DNA of 64,000 bases, taken from the NCBI RefSeq assembly GCF_011764565.1, contig NZ_AP022871.1, forward strand, positions 3,658,320 through 3,722,319. The letters are read 5' to 3'. The position numbers and the translations under genes were made by a program. The DNA comes from Phytohabitans suffuscus (lineage in GTDB: Bacteria > Actinomycetota > Actinomycetes > Mycobacteriales > Micromonosporaceae). Every line of letters begins with the position of its first letter. Positions within the stretch are counted from its first letter, which is position 1. This document shows positions 44,682 through 53,895 of this stretch, one piece after another. Below the pieces are notes generated by a model. The model did not search any database and had not been told where the DNA came from. It saw only the letters and a list, made by a program, of their open reading frames with translations.

Positions 44682-45013
44682 GCCTGCCGACGCTATCAGC
44701 GACGGGCAGTCGGGAGCAGGCCACCACATCGCCTTACGACGCACGCGAACCCGCGGACGTCTGGCGCTCCTACCCGGCAGGGTAGGACACCCGCCGGATC
44801 ACTTCCTCCTTACCCAATGCCAACGCAAGCCGGGCCAGCACGGCCGCGCGCCCTCGTGCTCGGTTTGGTAGCGCAGCGCGAAGCGCGGGGGCGTGCGGCG
44901 ACCTTGGCGTGTCGGACGTCACAAAAATCGGTTAGGGGTCTGCCGCCGCCCGCGGGGTGGCTCCTGCCAGGGAGTGAGGGCACGGGCGGCGGCATACCGG
45001 TCTCGCGGGGTGT

Positions 45014-45217
45014 TTACCCGGACTGCTCCCAGCCCGGTGGCCGAGAGCCGTGGGCGAGGCCGGTGAAGAAGGCCTGGTACAGGTGCATGAGGTCGTCGGC
45101 GAGTTCCTCGCTCTGGGCCTGGTCGATCGGGATGTTGTTGCGGTCGGCATAGGCCGCTATCCGCTGCGCCGCCACCGTCACGACGGCCTTGGCGGCATCG
45201 GAGTTAACGGGGAACAT
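45014..45217 (-). CDS. Small protein downstream of DUF5753 regulator
   Basis: A 67-aa helical protein (AAKAVVTVAAQRIAAYADRN; LADDLMHLYQAFFTGLAHG). The ATG at 45217 has AGGAGG upstream and overlaps the regulator stop as ATGA. Small partner genes coupled to XRE-DUF5753 regulators are common in actinobacteria; function unknown. Confidence 0.65.
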   Translation of the reverse strand: MFPVNSDAAKAVVTVAAQRIAAYADRNNIPIDQAQSEELADDLMHLYQAFFTGLAHGSRPPGWEQSG

Positions 45218-45882
45218 CACCCTGCCTCCTGACCGGTCGTACCGATTGGCCGGCCGCCGCCGCCGGAGAGGTCGTCGGCCGCCTCCTGGATGAGCTCGAC
45301 GGAACGGACCGGTTCCAGGGCGGTCGCCTTGAGCTTGGTGAAGATGTCCACGTAGCGGTCGGCGTCGGTGGCCTCGACCATCAGGCGGCCGGTGAAGTGC
45401 TCGACCAAGGCGGCCGGCGGGTAGGGGCGCTGCAGCTCGCACACGGTGAACGCGCCATCCAGGCCAGGGTGCCAGCCGGTCCGGTCGGGCAGCACCCGGA
45501 TGTCCACGTGCGGCCGCTCCACCGTGCGAGTCAGGAACTCCAACTGCTGCTGCAACACAGCCCGACCACCCACCGGCCGACGCAAGACCTGCTCCTCCAG
45601 CAGGATCGTCAACCGGGTGCGCGGCTGATCGTCCAGCTGATTCTGCCGGCTAATCACCCGGGCAACGATCTGATCGGCCCGCCGCCCGTCCGAGACGGTC
45701 TGCCGCACCATGGTCTCGGCATAGTCCCTGGTCTGCACCACATCCGGGACCAGGAGCGGAGCGTAGATGCACAACTCTTCCGCCTTGGCCAGCAGCCACC
45801 ACGGGTCGATCGGCAGCAATCCCTTCCCGTTGGTCGGCAGCAGACTGTCGTAGCGGCTGTTGACCGGCTGCCACTCCTGCAC
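45217..45882 (-). CDS. DUF5753 regulator, N-terminally truncated
   Basis: A 221-aa DUF5753 domain (EELCIYAPLLVPDVVQTRDY; ILLEEQVLRRPVGG; RPHVDIRVLPDRTGWHPGLD; FTVCELQRPYPPAALVEHF). The XRE helix-turn-helix that normally forms the first 70-80 residues is missing; the frame begins at a GTG where the opposite strand becomes a 5'-truncated integrase. A deletion or recombination junction at about 45883 explains both. It is unlikely to bind DNA by itself. Confidence 0.7.
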   Translation of the reverse strand: MQEWQPVNSRYDSLLPTNGKGLLPIDPWWLLAKAEELCIYAPLLVPDVVQTRDYAETMVRQTVSDGRRADQIVARVISRQNQLDDQPRTRLTILLEEQVLRRPVGGRAVLQQQLEFLTRTVERPHVDIRVLPDRTGWHPGLDGAFTVCELQRPYPPAALVEHFTGRLMVEATDADRYVDIFTKLKATALEPVRSVELIQEAADDLSGGGGRPIGTTGQEAG

Positions 45883-46452
45883 CGCGGACTGCGTCGCGGC
45901 GAAGCCTGCGGCCTACGCGACGAGGACGTCGACCTCGACGGTGGGCACCTCACCGTCGTCCAACAGATCACCACCGTCGCATACCGACCCATCACCAAGA
46001 ACGTCAAGAGCGACGCCGGCGATCGGGTCATCCCGCTCGGCCCCAAGACGGTCGCCGCCCTTCGGGCCTACCAGGTCCGCCGCGAGGGCTGGCGGCAGGC
46101 CAGTGGCGACCAATGGCCCGACACTGGGCTGTTCTTCGTCCGGCCCGACGGCAAGGCATGGCACCCACAGACCGTCAGCGACCGGTTCGATTACCTCATC
46201 GCCAAGAGTGGGTTGCCACCGGTACGGCTCCACGACCTACGACACTGCGCCGCAACCTACCTACGACACGGCGGCGCCGACATGAAAGAAGTCCAAGAAA
46301 CCCTCGGCCACTCCAACCTCGCCATCACCTCCGACACCTACACTTCCGTCCTCCTCGAATTCCAACGCACTTACGCCGACGCTGCGGCAGATCTGATCCC
46401 CCGCGCCGGGCAACATACTGCCGGCTCGCACGGTTCATGCGGGACCGAGTAG
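45883..46452 (+). pseudogene. Tyrosine recombinase/integrase, catalytic domain only
   Basis: About 190 codons: LRRGEACGLRDEDVDLDGG (catalytic Arg), VKSDAGDRVIPLGPKT (Lys), LHDLRHCAATYLRHGG (HxLR), QETLGHSNLAITSDTYTSVL (His and nucleophile Tyr). All active-site residues are present, but the N-terminal core-binding and SAM-like domains are absent and the frame has no start of its own. It overlaps the qatD 3' end by 18 nt. Likely a relic of the element that brought the neighbouring genes. Confidence 0.8.
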
Positions 46453-47196
46453 GGCGCGAGTTCCGATTGGCATGCGTGTGATGGCGCCGGACCTACGGGC
46501 GAGGTCGCCCAGGTTCCGGTACCACATGGCGCGGATTTGATCTGGCGCCTGACCGGTGAGGTTCGCTAGGCGCTGTTCGAGGTAGTCGATATCACCCGGG
46601 GTCTTGGCGTGGGTGGATCGTCGGCTGCTGGGGAAGTCGGTTTCCGGGAGTAGGCGCTCCGTGGGTATCCGGCTGATTCGTTCGTCGCTCATGGCGGCGT
46701 TGATGGAGAAGTAGCAGCCGAGTGCGGCTGCTTGGTCGATCTGGTCGGGTGTGCTGTTGAACCAATGCAGGATCGCGCCGGGATGCGGGTGTCGCGTCAG
46801 GGTGGAGACGATTTCGGCGGTGCGGCCGGTGCTGTGCAGTGAGATCAGGACGGATTGGCCGGCGCATGTCTGCAGGATGGTGTCGAGGGCGGCCTGTTGG
46901 GGACCAAGGGCGGTGGCGCGGTCGAGGCCGACCTCGCCGATGATGATGTGGTCGTCAATGGCGCGCCGGACGTGCTGGGCGTCAACCTCGGCGACGGCGA
47001 GTTTTAGTCCTGGATGGGCGCCGTAGCCCCATAGGATCGTCTTGTCGCTTCGGCGGGCGGCTGCTCGGGCTTCGGCTGGGGTGCGAGTCATTGCGAAGAT
47101 AACGGCTCCGCCGAGGGCGGCGATCTGAGGGCCCGTGACGTCTGGGGCGAGGTGGGCGTGGCAGTCCAGCCGGGGATAGCTATGCGGGGCGGACAC
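46435..47196 (-). CDS. qatD: TatD-family hydrolase of Qat system
   Basis: A 253-aa amidohydrolase-fold protein: metal ligands in RLDCHAHLAPDV (His13, His15), HIIIGEVGLDRATALGPQQA (Glu), ISLHSTGRTAEIV and ILHWFNSTPDQIDQA (His) and RLLPETDFPSS (Asp). Length and motifs suit TatD/QatD. Its start overlaps the QueC-like gene by 17 nt. The QueC-TatD order with a KAP ATPase upstream is that of the published QatABCD anti-phage system. It appears intact. Confidence 0.8.
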   Translation of the reverse strand: MSAPHSYPRLDCHAHLAPDVTGPQIAALGGAVIFAMTRTPAEARAAARRSDKTILWGYGAHPGLKLAVAEVDAQHVRRAIDDHIIIGEVGLDRATALGPQQAALDTILQTCAGQSVLISLHSTGRTAEIVSTLTRHPHPGAILHWFNSTPDQIDQAAALGCYFSINAAMSDERISRIPTERLLPETDFPSSRRSTHAKTPGDIDYLEQRLANLTGQAPDQIRAMWYRNLGDLARRSGAITRMPIGTRALLGPA

Positions 47197-48292
47197 GTTT
47201 GAGCTCCTTCAGCCCTCGTTGGCAGATGTCGAGCACTGCATCGAAGTCAGTGCCTGGCGGCCACAGGCCCGATGCGAGGACGCGGTGCTCGTCGAATCCG
47301 GCCTGGGTGGCATAGGTCCAGGCGTTGATGTCGTGGCGTCGGCTGTGGATGAAGCGGTCCTTCGCTTCATCGGTCAGCGTGTCGACGAGGTAGATCGTCT
47401 CGTCCCGGCGGCCGCCGGTGATGAAGGCGCCACGGCGAACGAGGCAGGCGATGCACAGCCCGCAGTTGAGGTTGGGGTTTCCGCCCTTGGGTCGTCCGGC
47501 GTTGGGCATCGCGCACGACAGTGTCGCGGCGGCGAGTTCGCGGTCGGTTGCGTTGCGTGGTTGGAGGGCCGCTGCGACCAGTTCGCCCTTGGTGAGGTGC
47601 TCGTACGGATTGGCCACCGTCACGTCCTCGAGGCCGAGCTCGTTCAGCAGTCTCCGTAGAGCGTGGAAGGTCCACGGGTGAGTGGAGCGCGTGGTCAGCG
47701 GACCACCGCGAGCGGGCTCCAAAGGTGGGTTGATGCTGGTAAAGCCATTCTCCGGGACCAGGACGCGACCGGCACCGCTCGCCGCCACCACTATGGCCAT
47801 TGCCATGAACAGCAGCGACCGGGTTCGCGGCGTTCGCTCGCGAACCGGCGACATGGGCCGCAGCTCGAACCGCAGATAGTTCAGGTCGTCACGTCGTGTC
47901 ATCAGTCCTGCCTTGACCAAGTTCTGCGCGCGTCGTACCGCTTTGGAGGGGTCCAGATGGCCGAGGAACAGGGTGGACTCGCGTTGGTCGAGGCGCAGCA
48001 GTGCCCCGCATAGCGTGTCCAGCCCACCTGACAGCAGGCTGACAGCGTCCGCCGGCATGATCTGAACCGCAGGTTGTGACCCGGACGCCGGAGGCTCAGC
48101 GGGCAGGACTTCCAGGCTCCAGATGTCGCCGGTCAGCCAGTGCAGCAGGTCGCCCACCGCGTTGAGTGCCGTCGCTGTCCACGCGGAGGGCTCCTCCACG
48201 TGGACGAGGATCTGCAGTTCTCGTTGCAGCGCCTCTGGCGATGCTCGCCGCCAGCGCCAGGTGGCTAGCTGACGGCCCCGAGGCGTCGCCAC
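47180..48292 (-). CDS. qatC: QueC-like protein of Qat system (N-terminus possibly lost)
   Basis: A 370-aa protein with PP-loop SLLSGGLDTLCGALL (residues 86-100), a zinc-binding set NLNCGLCIACLVRRGAF, and EDVTVANPYEHLTKGELVAA, as in 7-cyano-7-deazaguanine synthase homologues of defence loci. The N-terminus joins directly onto a truncated qatA frame: the two frames overlap near 48250-48292, with no qatB between them. The first 40 or so residues usual in QatC appear to be missing. The GTG at 48292 may be fortuitous. Whether it is functional is doubtful. Confidence 0.75.
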   Translation of the reverse strand: MATPRGRQLATWRWRRASPEALQRELQILVHVEEPSAWTATALNAVGDLLHWLTGDIWSLEVLPAEPPASGSQPAVQIMPADAVSLLSGGLDTLCGALLRLDQRESTLFLGHLDPSKAVRRAQNLVKAGLMTRRDDLNYLRFELRPMSPVRERTPRTRSLLFMAMAIVVAASGAGRVLVPENGFTSINPPLEPARGGPLTTRSTHPWTFHALRRLLNELGLEDVTVANPYEHLTKGELVAAALQPRNATDRELAAATLSCAMPNAGRPKGGNPNLNCGLCIACLVRRGAFITGGRRDETIYLVDTLTDEAKDRFIHSRRHDINAWTYATQAGFDEHRVLASGLWPPGTDFDAVLDICQRGLKELKRVRPA

Positions 48293-48293
48293 C

Positions 48294-49234
48294 GGCCACG
48301 ACGTACGGCGCTGTCCCCAACCGTCGACGCTCCCGCGCGACGGCGATCACCGCGCCGAGGTCGCCGCTGGACATCGCGCCGGCGTTACGGCACAGCAGCA
48401 ACGCGACGTACGCCTCGGCCTGGTCCACGGAGAGCAATGGCAGAGAGAGCGGCAGCTGGACGATCTTCTCCGTGTACAGCTTGGCGAACCCGGCCCTTGC
48501 AGCGCCTTCCATCTGCGCCTCGATAGCGGCACGAATCAGGTCCTCGTCGGCGGCGAGCACGAAGGCCATCTTTCTCACCGACAAGAAAAGCTTGATCGCC
48601 TCAAGCGTGCCCATGATCGTCGCAGGCAACACCGATCCAGATCGTCCACCAGGACGACAACCTTGCTGATCCCCTCCACTGAGGCCATCAGGGACTCGAA
48701 CTGCGCCCGGAAACCTGCCATGCCCTGCGGGCCATCGGGATCCGCGTCGTCATCGTCCGGAGGTTTGGGGGTCAGTGCCTCGATGAGGCCCGGCAGGTCA
48801 GGCGAGAGCGTGACGGCGCTACTGACCAGCACGTTTGCGACCCGGCCCCACGCGATGCGACGGCGCAGGCTGTTGAGCTTCCCGAGCACGACCTCCCGCT
48901 TGGTCGGATCCGGCATCTGATCCTTCACGCGTAGGTGCAGCACGTCGAGGACCTGTGTGATCAGGGTGCCCCGCAGATCCTCGGTGTTCTCGAACTCCCA
49001 AGGATCAATGCGTGCTACGAGCACGTGTCCGACGCTGTCGAGTTGGCCAGCGATCAGGTTCAACGCCGTCGACTTACCGCCGCCCCACGCGCTATGAATC
49101 CCGACCGCCACCGGGTCCAGACCACCAGCGGTCACCACGCGGACGACAACGTCGGCAACGGAATCGAAGCCAAGAGGATCCTCAACCGCCGGGTTGTCAT
49201 CGAATAGGGGCGCTGAGATGGCGACGTCGCCCAT
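48294..49234 (-). pseudogene. qatA: KAP-family P-loop ATPase fragment of Qat system
   Basis: Starts at ATG 49234 (MGDVAISAPLFDDNPAVEDP); Walker A in GIHSAWGGGKSTALNL (about 45-60), then ARIDPWEFENTEDLRGTLIT, Walker B VVVLVDDLDRC. The frame then breaks at about 48629-48633; one added base restores DDLDRCLPATIMGTLEAIKL, the usual KAP sequence, and the frame continues to SVDQAEAYVALLLCRNAGA. Homology ends near 48300, where qatC begins, so the C-terminal half of a KAP ATPase (normally about 600 aa) is gone. The frame break may be an error; the C-terminal loss looks real. Confidence 0.75.
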
Positions 49235-49610
49235 GTGGCTCTCCACCTTAATCGATCTTGCTAACGCGAGTAATCGACCGCAGAGTCTATGTGTCCAAAG
49301 GGCCCAATCTCCGCCGCGCCGCGCGGGTGATGGCGAATGTGACGGCTCCGCTGTGGGTCGCTGGCTCTGGAGTGCCACAGGCACAAGTCCGTTGGATCTG
49401 GGATGAATCCACGTTGCAGGTCGCAGTCCTGGCCGCCCTGACGATTCCTCTTGACTTCCTGGCTGGCGCTCCGCCACTGCTCCTGTCCATCGATTCCAAT
49501 CTCCGTGTACCCGGGCTTCCGGACATGACCGGACCCGAAATAGCCCTGGGTGCGGCTGGATTTCGACTGGGTGGTCAAGGGCGCTGGTCCGGGGTCGGTA
49601 GGTTGACTTC
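49235..49610. other. Divergent intergenic region
   Basis: A stretch of 376 bp between the divergent qatA and nuclease genes. ORFs on either strand have no recognisable sequence. It should hold both promoters. Confidence 0.4.
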
Positions 49611-50662
49611 ATGGAACGGCCCGCCGGCTGGTCGGATGAGCGGGCGGCTCTTCACGCGCTCCAGCTCGCGCGGGCGGCCGCTGCCTGGCACACGGACGGT
49701 CAGCAGGCTCCAGCCGAAGACGTCCTGACCCGTCTTGCGAACGCTGCAGCGGATTGTTCTCGGAGGCGTTCCCGGACGCCGCGCTCGTGATGTTCACGGC
49801 GGCCGGCATCGGCTTCCTGTTCGACCACGGCGTGTCCATTGATCGGGTGCCCGGGACAGCGGCCGCCTGGACGCGGGCTCGTTCCGCCCCGGCGTCGCGG
49901 GATCGGTCGCGGCAGGCGGGATTTCCGTTGTCGCCGACGCTGGCCGAGGGCGGCTATGAGCGTGGTCATCTGATCGCCCACGCCTCGGGTGGTGGCCTGG
50001 ACGCGAACGTGTTCGCCCAGGCCCGGCACGTCAACCAGGGCTGGTCCCCGGATGGCCGCCGTTACCGGCAGCTGGAGCGGCTCGCCGCGGCCAACCCGGG
50101 ATGTCTGGTCTTCCACCGCCTCATCTACGGCGACGACACCGACGTGCCGGACCTCAACGAGCTCACCGTCATCGTCGACGGCCAATCCCACTCGGGCGTC
50201 TTCGACAACCGGCCCGGGGTGTGGACGTCGCCCACCAGGCTGCTGCGCCGCGGACGCCGCTTCCACCAACAGGTCCAGATCGCGTTCCTGCTGGGGCTGG
50301 CCGGCGCGAGCGCCTACCCAGAACATCACGTCCGGTTGACTCGCGTGAGCCGTGGCCGCGTGGACCTTCACGTGGTCCCCGACCTCGGCGAACGGTACGC
50401 CGTTGTCATCGAGATCAAGAGCACCGACTGGGATGCCTTGCGCGAGGACCGGGTGCGGCCCAACGTGCAGGCCCACATTCGCCAACTGCTGGGCTACCTG
50501 GACCGGTACATCGAGGACATGGACGCCGCACCCGGCGACGATCGCAACCTGGCCGATGGCAGCGGTGGGGTGTGGGACTCGGTCAGCGGCGTCCTGCTCT
50601 ATCCGCGACGCCCTGCCAAAACCGCACGCCTACAGCTCATCGACGACCTCATCAGTCGTTAA
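49611..50662 (+). CDS. Two-domain nuclease: NUC-type beta-beta-alpha-Me plus PD-(D/E)XK (one frame break)
   Basis: About 350 aa. The first 48 residues (MERPAGWSDERAALHALQLA) are in one frame; adding one base near 49753-49756 joins them to LFSEAFPDAALVMFTAAGIG. The middle has GGYERGHLIAHASGGGLDAN and FAQARHVNQGW, matching DNA/RNA non-specific endonucleases (RGH catalytic His and metal-binding Asn). The C-terminal third has RVDLHVVPDLGERYAVVIE and IKSTDWDALREDRVRPNVQA, a PD-(D/E)XK core (Asp, Glu-x-Lys, and Gln in the following helix). It sits between Qat remains and a restriction cluster. Defence role is inferred from place and domains. Confidence 0.7.
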
Positions 50663-51024
50663 GCGATCATGGTCGTCTGGTACGACGAAGCCGACTGGAC
50701 CGCCACTCCCGCGAAGGACGGGTCGCCGGCGTCCTAGCGGTCGCCGGGCTATGGCTGTACTTGTCGCCGCGGCAAGGTGCCGATGGAGGTCAGGGCCGTC
50801 TACTTCGGACCATGAAGGGCCTGCGTCTTGCTACGCCGCCGGCGGCCGGGCTGTCTCAGTGTTGGCAGGTCTTTGATCGACTGTCCTGAGCTTTCGAGGT
50901 CTCCCGCGGCGCGATTCCAGCGCTGCCCCTGACAGCCGCCCCGCCCTACGGCCTGACCCCAGGGCCGTGAGCTACGTTCCCTACCCCAGCGCCGGCTGAT
51001 CGACGTGTGCTGTAGCGTCGGAGA
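50663..51024. other. Intergenic region
   Basis: A stretch of 362 bp between the two-domain nuclease and the Eco29kI-like gene. No convincing gene or site was seen; presumably it contains the promoter of the restriction gene. Confidence 0.35.
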
Positions 51025-51957
51025 GTGCCAACGCCCAGTCGGCGTGACGGCGAAAGTCGTAGACGCCTTATCGAGCAGCTCGCTGGTGTCGTTGACGAAC
51101 TACAGGCTGTCGAGCCGCCCGGACACAAAAGGACGCGAAACCGGTTCCGAGAGGCCGTACTTGCCGAGGTGGCTCGCTTGGAACGGGCGGCGAACCGGCT
51201 CGACCCGGTCCTGAGGCCGCGAAGTCTCTTCAATCCCAGCGCGCCCGCGACATCGGGTCGGATCGTCGCCCTCACCATGGTCGCTCAACCACGTCATTCC
51301 CTCGCCACTCTTCAGGCGTTCTATGGTGCTGGTGTGTACGGGCTTTACTACAACGGCCCGTTCGACGCGTACTCTGAGCTGTCTCGGACCGAGCAGCCGA
51401 TCTACGTCGGCAAGGCGGATCCGGCGGACGCGGAGGCGAAGGAGGCAATCGGCCAGGGCACCAAGCTCTTCGGCCGGCTGAACGAGCACCGGAGGAGCAT
51501 CGCCAAGGCGACATCGACCCTGCGAGTGGAAGACTTCGAGTGCCGCTTCCTTATCGTGCAAACCGGATACCAGAAAGCGGCCGAGGACTACCTCATCAAC
51601 TTCTTCAAGCCCATCTGGAACAGTGAGGTCAAGATCTGCTTCGGTCTGGGAAAGCATGGCGACGATGCCGAGACGCGCGCGAACAAGCGTTCGCCCTGGG
51701 ACACCATGCATCCCGGCCGGGCGTGGGCCGAGGGCTTGGCCGAGGACCAGAAGCCTGAGCGTCAGATTCGAGCGGAAATCGCCGCGCACCTGGCGCGAGT
51801 GCCGCCTCACGCCACGCTCGAGGCGATCGTCGCTGACTTCCTCGGCGATCTGGAGCAGCTGGTTCCCGATGGATTCACGACTGCGACCGACCAGGTGGTC
51901 GCGGTCGACGAAGGCGATCCACCGTCCCCGGACGATGCCGGCCAACTCTCTAGGTGA
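51025..51957 (+). CDS. Eco29kI-like GIY-YIG restriction endonuclease
   Basis: A 310-aa protein. GIY-YIG core: GVYGLYYNGPF (103-113) and QPIYVGKADP (124-133), then KLFGRLNEHRRSI, and EDYLINFFKPIWNSE with catalytic Glu and Asn, closing with AETRANKRSPWDTMHPGRAW. This matches the Eco29kI family, which cuts CCGCGG; the cognate C5-methylase lies 640 bp downstream. Specificity here is inferred only. The GTG start at 51025 has GGAGA just before it. Confidence 0.85.
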   Translation: MPTPSRRDGESRRRLIEQLAGVVDELQAVEPPGHKRTRNRFREAVLAEVARLERAANRLDPVLRPRSLFNPSAPATSGRIVALTMVAQPRHSLATLQAFYGAGVYGLYYNGPFDAYSELSRTEQPIYVGKADPADAEAKEAIGQGTKLFGRLNEHRRSIAKATSTLRVEDFECRFLIVQTGYQKAAEDYLINFFKPIWNSEVKICFGLGKHGDDAETRANKRSPWDTMHPGRAWAEGLAEDQKPERQIRAEIAAHLARVPPHATLEAIVADFLGDLEQLVPDGFTTATDQVVAVDEGDPPSPDDAGQLSR

Positions 51958-51989
51958 TCAACTCTCCTCGGCGGGTCCGCCAGCGTCGG

Positions 51990-52412
51990 CTACGACCGCG
52001 TGTCGGTGAGGCGAGTCCGCAGCTCTCCCACGATCGTCAACGCCTCGTCTTCCTCCACGTCGTCGGCCCACTGGCGTCGCCAACCCGAGGTTTGGGCCAG
52101 TACGGCGTCGATCGCCTGGACGGCCAACGCCAGCAGCGCGTCGTCTACTTCGATTGCGTCACCGCAAAACGAAAGACTCGGCATGTGCGGCGAATTGGGT
52201 TGCGGCGCGCCGGTCAGCGAGTGCAGGACGACAGCGGCGGCCGCGACCGCCCGCGCGGCGTCCGCAGCCGTGACGTCGGATCGCGCCAAGGCCGCGACCT
52301 CCAGCGCTCGCCATACGATCTCTCGCCGTTCCGCGGCGGGGGCCTCGTGGAGGCTGTCGCACCAGTCGGCGGCGTCGTCGTTGTCGAACGGTCCCACGTG
52401 CCAGGTGGCCAT
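51990..52412 (-). CDS. DUF4259 protein between restriction and methylase genes
   Basis: A 140-aa protein with the family opening MATWHVGPFDNDDAADWCDS, then a helical body. The ATG at 52412 has GAGGAGGAG upstream. It is encoded opposite to, and between, the endonuclease and methylase genes, 32 nt from the endonuclease stop. DUF4259 function is unknown; an immunity or control role would be speculative. Confidence 0.75.
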   Translation of the reverse strand: MATWHVGPFDNDDAADWCDSLHEAPAAERREIVWRALEVAALARSDVTAADAARAVAAAAVVLHSLTGAPQPNSPHMPSLSFCGDAIEVDDALLALAVQAIDAVLAQTSGWRRQWADDVEEDEALTIVGELRTRLTDTRS

Positions 52413-52593
52413 AGCTCCTCCTCAACCCGCGCCCATTCGCAGATCCATGATCCTCCGGCATCGATGACGAGTTCGGTGACTCGGGCCAGTGACACGTCGG
52501 CCATGCGGTGTCGCGCCGCCGCGTGGCGCGATTTCTGGTCGTCAGCCGGCGCGTCACCCTTCAAGATCACGAACTCCGCGGTATGCTCCTGCG

Positions 52594-53895
52594 ATGCTTG
52601 AGCCGCGGCGGGAGAATAATCGCGATCGCACTTCGGTGGAGCTGTTCGCGGGTGGCGGAGGCCTGGCCATGGCCGTTCACCGCGCGGGCTTTCGCCCTCT
52701 CTTGGTGAACGAGATCGTCAAGTATGCCTGCGAGACGCTCAAGATCAACGTTGCCGAGCCGAGGCGTGGCGAGCGGATTCCCGCGTCTGGCGAGCGATGG
52801 CCCCTGCATGAGGGTGACGTCCGCGATCTACGCTTCGAATACCTCTGGGACCGCGTCGATCTTCTCGCCGGTGGCCCGCCGTGTCAGCCGTTCAGCCTCG
52901 GCGGGGTCGCCAAGGGCGACGAGGACAAGCGCAACATGTTCCCCGAGATGTTCCGCGCGATCCGTGAGATCCAGCCCAAGGCGGTCATCTGCGAAAACGT
53001 CAAGGGACTTCTTCGTCCGTCGTTTCGCCCGTACTTCGACTACATCGAGAACGAGCTCCGACTCCCCTTCGAGGAACGCGACCCAGACGTCACGTGGCGC
53101 GAGCACGACACGTTCCTCAGGGCCCGGTTGGCGGAACCTCCGACCGACCCCAAGCGCCGATACGACGTCGTCACCACCACCGTGAACGCGGCGGACTACG
53201 GCGTTCCGCAAGTCCGACACAGGATCATCGTCGTGGCGTTCCGGTCGGATCTCGGAGTGGACATCGGCAAGTTCGAAGAAGCCGTCCAGCCGGGCTACTC
53301 GGAGGCCGCGCTGTTCCGATCGATGGTGGACGGCTCCTATTGGAAGCGGCACCCCAAGGTGCCCGCCCGAGTTCGCCGCGACGTCATGGCTCGCGTACCG
53401 CACGTCCTGCCTGCCGACGACGACAAGCTACCGTGGCGCACCTTACGTGACGCGCTTAAGGGGATCGATGGCGGGCGACCACTGCCGCCGGTGCCTTGGG
53501 ACCGGCTCGACCGCCGGGAGTACAACCACGGAGGCGTCACCGACCACATCGGATGGCCGGATGCCCGAATCTACCAAGGACACACGCCCAACGAGCTCGA
53601 CCGCCCCGCGAAGACGGTGAAAGCGGGCGTCCATGGCGTGCCGGGTGGCGAATCGGTACTACTCACCGACGATCCGATAGTCGACCCGATCGACGGGACG
53701 CCGTATACTTACCGGCATCGTTACATGACAGTACGTGAGACCGCTCGGGTAATGACGTTTCCCGACCACTGGAAACTCGCTGGCCCACGCGGCGAACAGA
53801 TGCGCCAGCTCGGTAACGCCGTGCCAGCGGCCCTTGGCGAATTCTTCGCGAACAAGATTGCTGATGCCCTCGACGAGGCGGAAAGTAGGCGATGA
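52594..53895 (+). CDS. C5-cytosine DNA methyltransferase
   Basis: A 433-aa Dcm-type enzyme: motif I SVELFAGGGGLAMAVHRAG (14-32), motif IV LLAGGPPCQPFSLGG with Cys97, motif VI AVICENVKGLL, motif VIII GVPQVRHRIIVVAF, motif IX/X MRQLGNAVPAALGEFF. It protects host DNA from the associated Eco29kI-like enzyme (and supplies the modification that makes Vsr useful). The ATG at 52594 begins MLEPRRENN. The stop overlaps the Vsr start as ATGA. Confidence 0.93.
   Translation: MLEPRRENNRDRTSVELFAGGGGLAMAVHRAGFRPLLVNEIVKYACETLKINVAEPRRGERIPASGERWPLHEGDVRDLRFEYLWDRVDLLAGGPPCQPFSLGGVAKGDEDKRNMFPEMFRAIREIQPKAVICENVKGLLRPSFRPYFDYIENELRLPFEERDPDVTWREHDTFLRARLAEPPTDPKRRYDVVTTTVNAADYGVPQVRHRIIVVAFRSDLGVDIGKFEEAVQPGYSEAALFRSMVDGSYWKRHPKVPARVRRDVMARVPHVLPADDDKLPWRTLRDALKGIDGGRPLPPVPWDRLDRREYNHGGVTDHIGWPDARIYQGHTPNELDRPAKTVKAGVHGVPGGESVLLTDDPIVDPIDGTPYTYRHRYMTVRETARVMTFPDHWKLAGPRGEQMRQLGNAVPAALGEFFANKIADALDEAESRR

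Noticed and set aside
41825..46452. Complete integrative element with att repeats between tRNA-Arg and the recombinase
   Set aside because: No copy of the tRNA-Arg 3' end was found near 46450, and the recombinase lacks its N-terminal half and points to qatD rather than to the tRNA.
52159..52570. Minus-strand ORF upstream of DUF4259 (MADVSLARVTELVIDAGG start)
   Set aside because: After about 40 plausible residues it overlaps DUF4259 in another frame with low-complexity sequence and no stop of its own near; not enough to call a gene.
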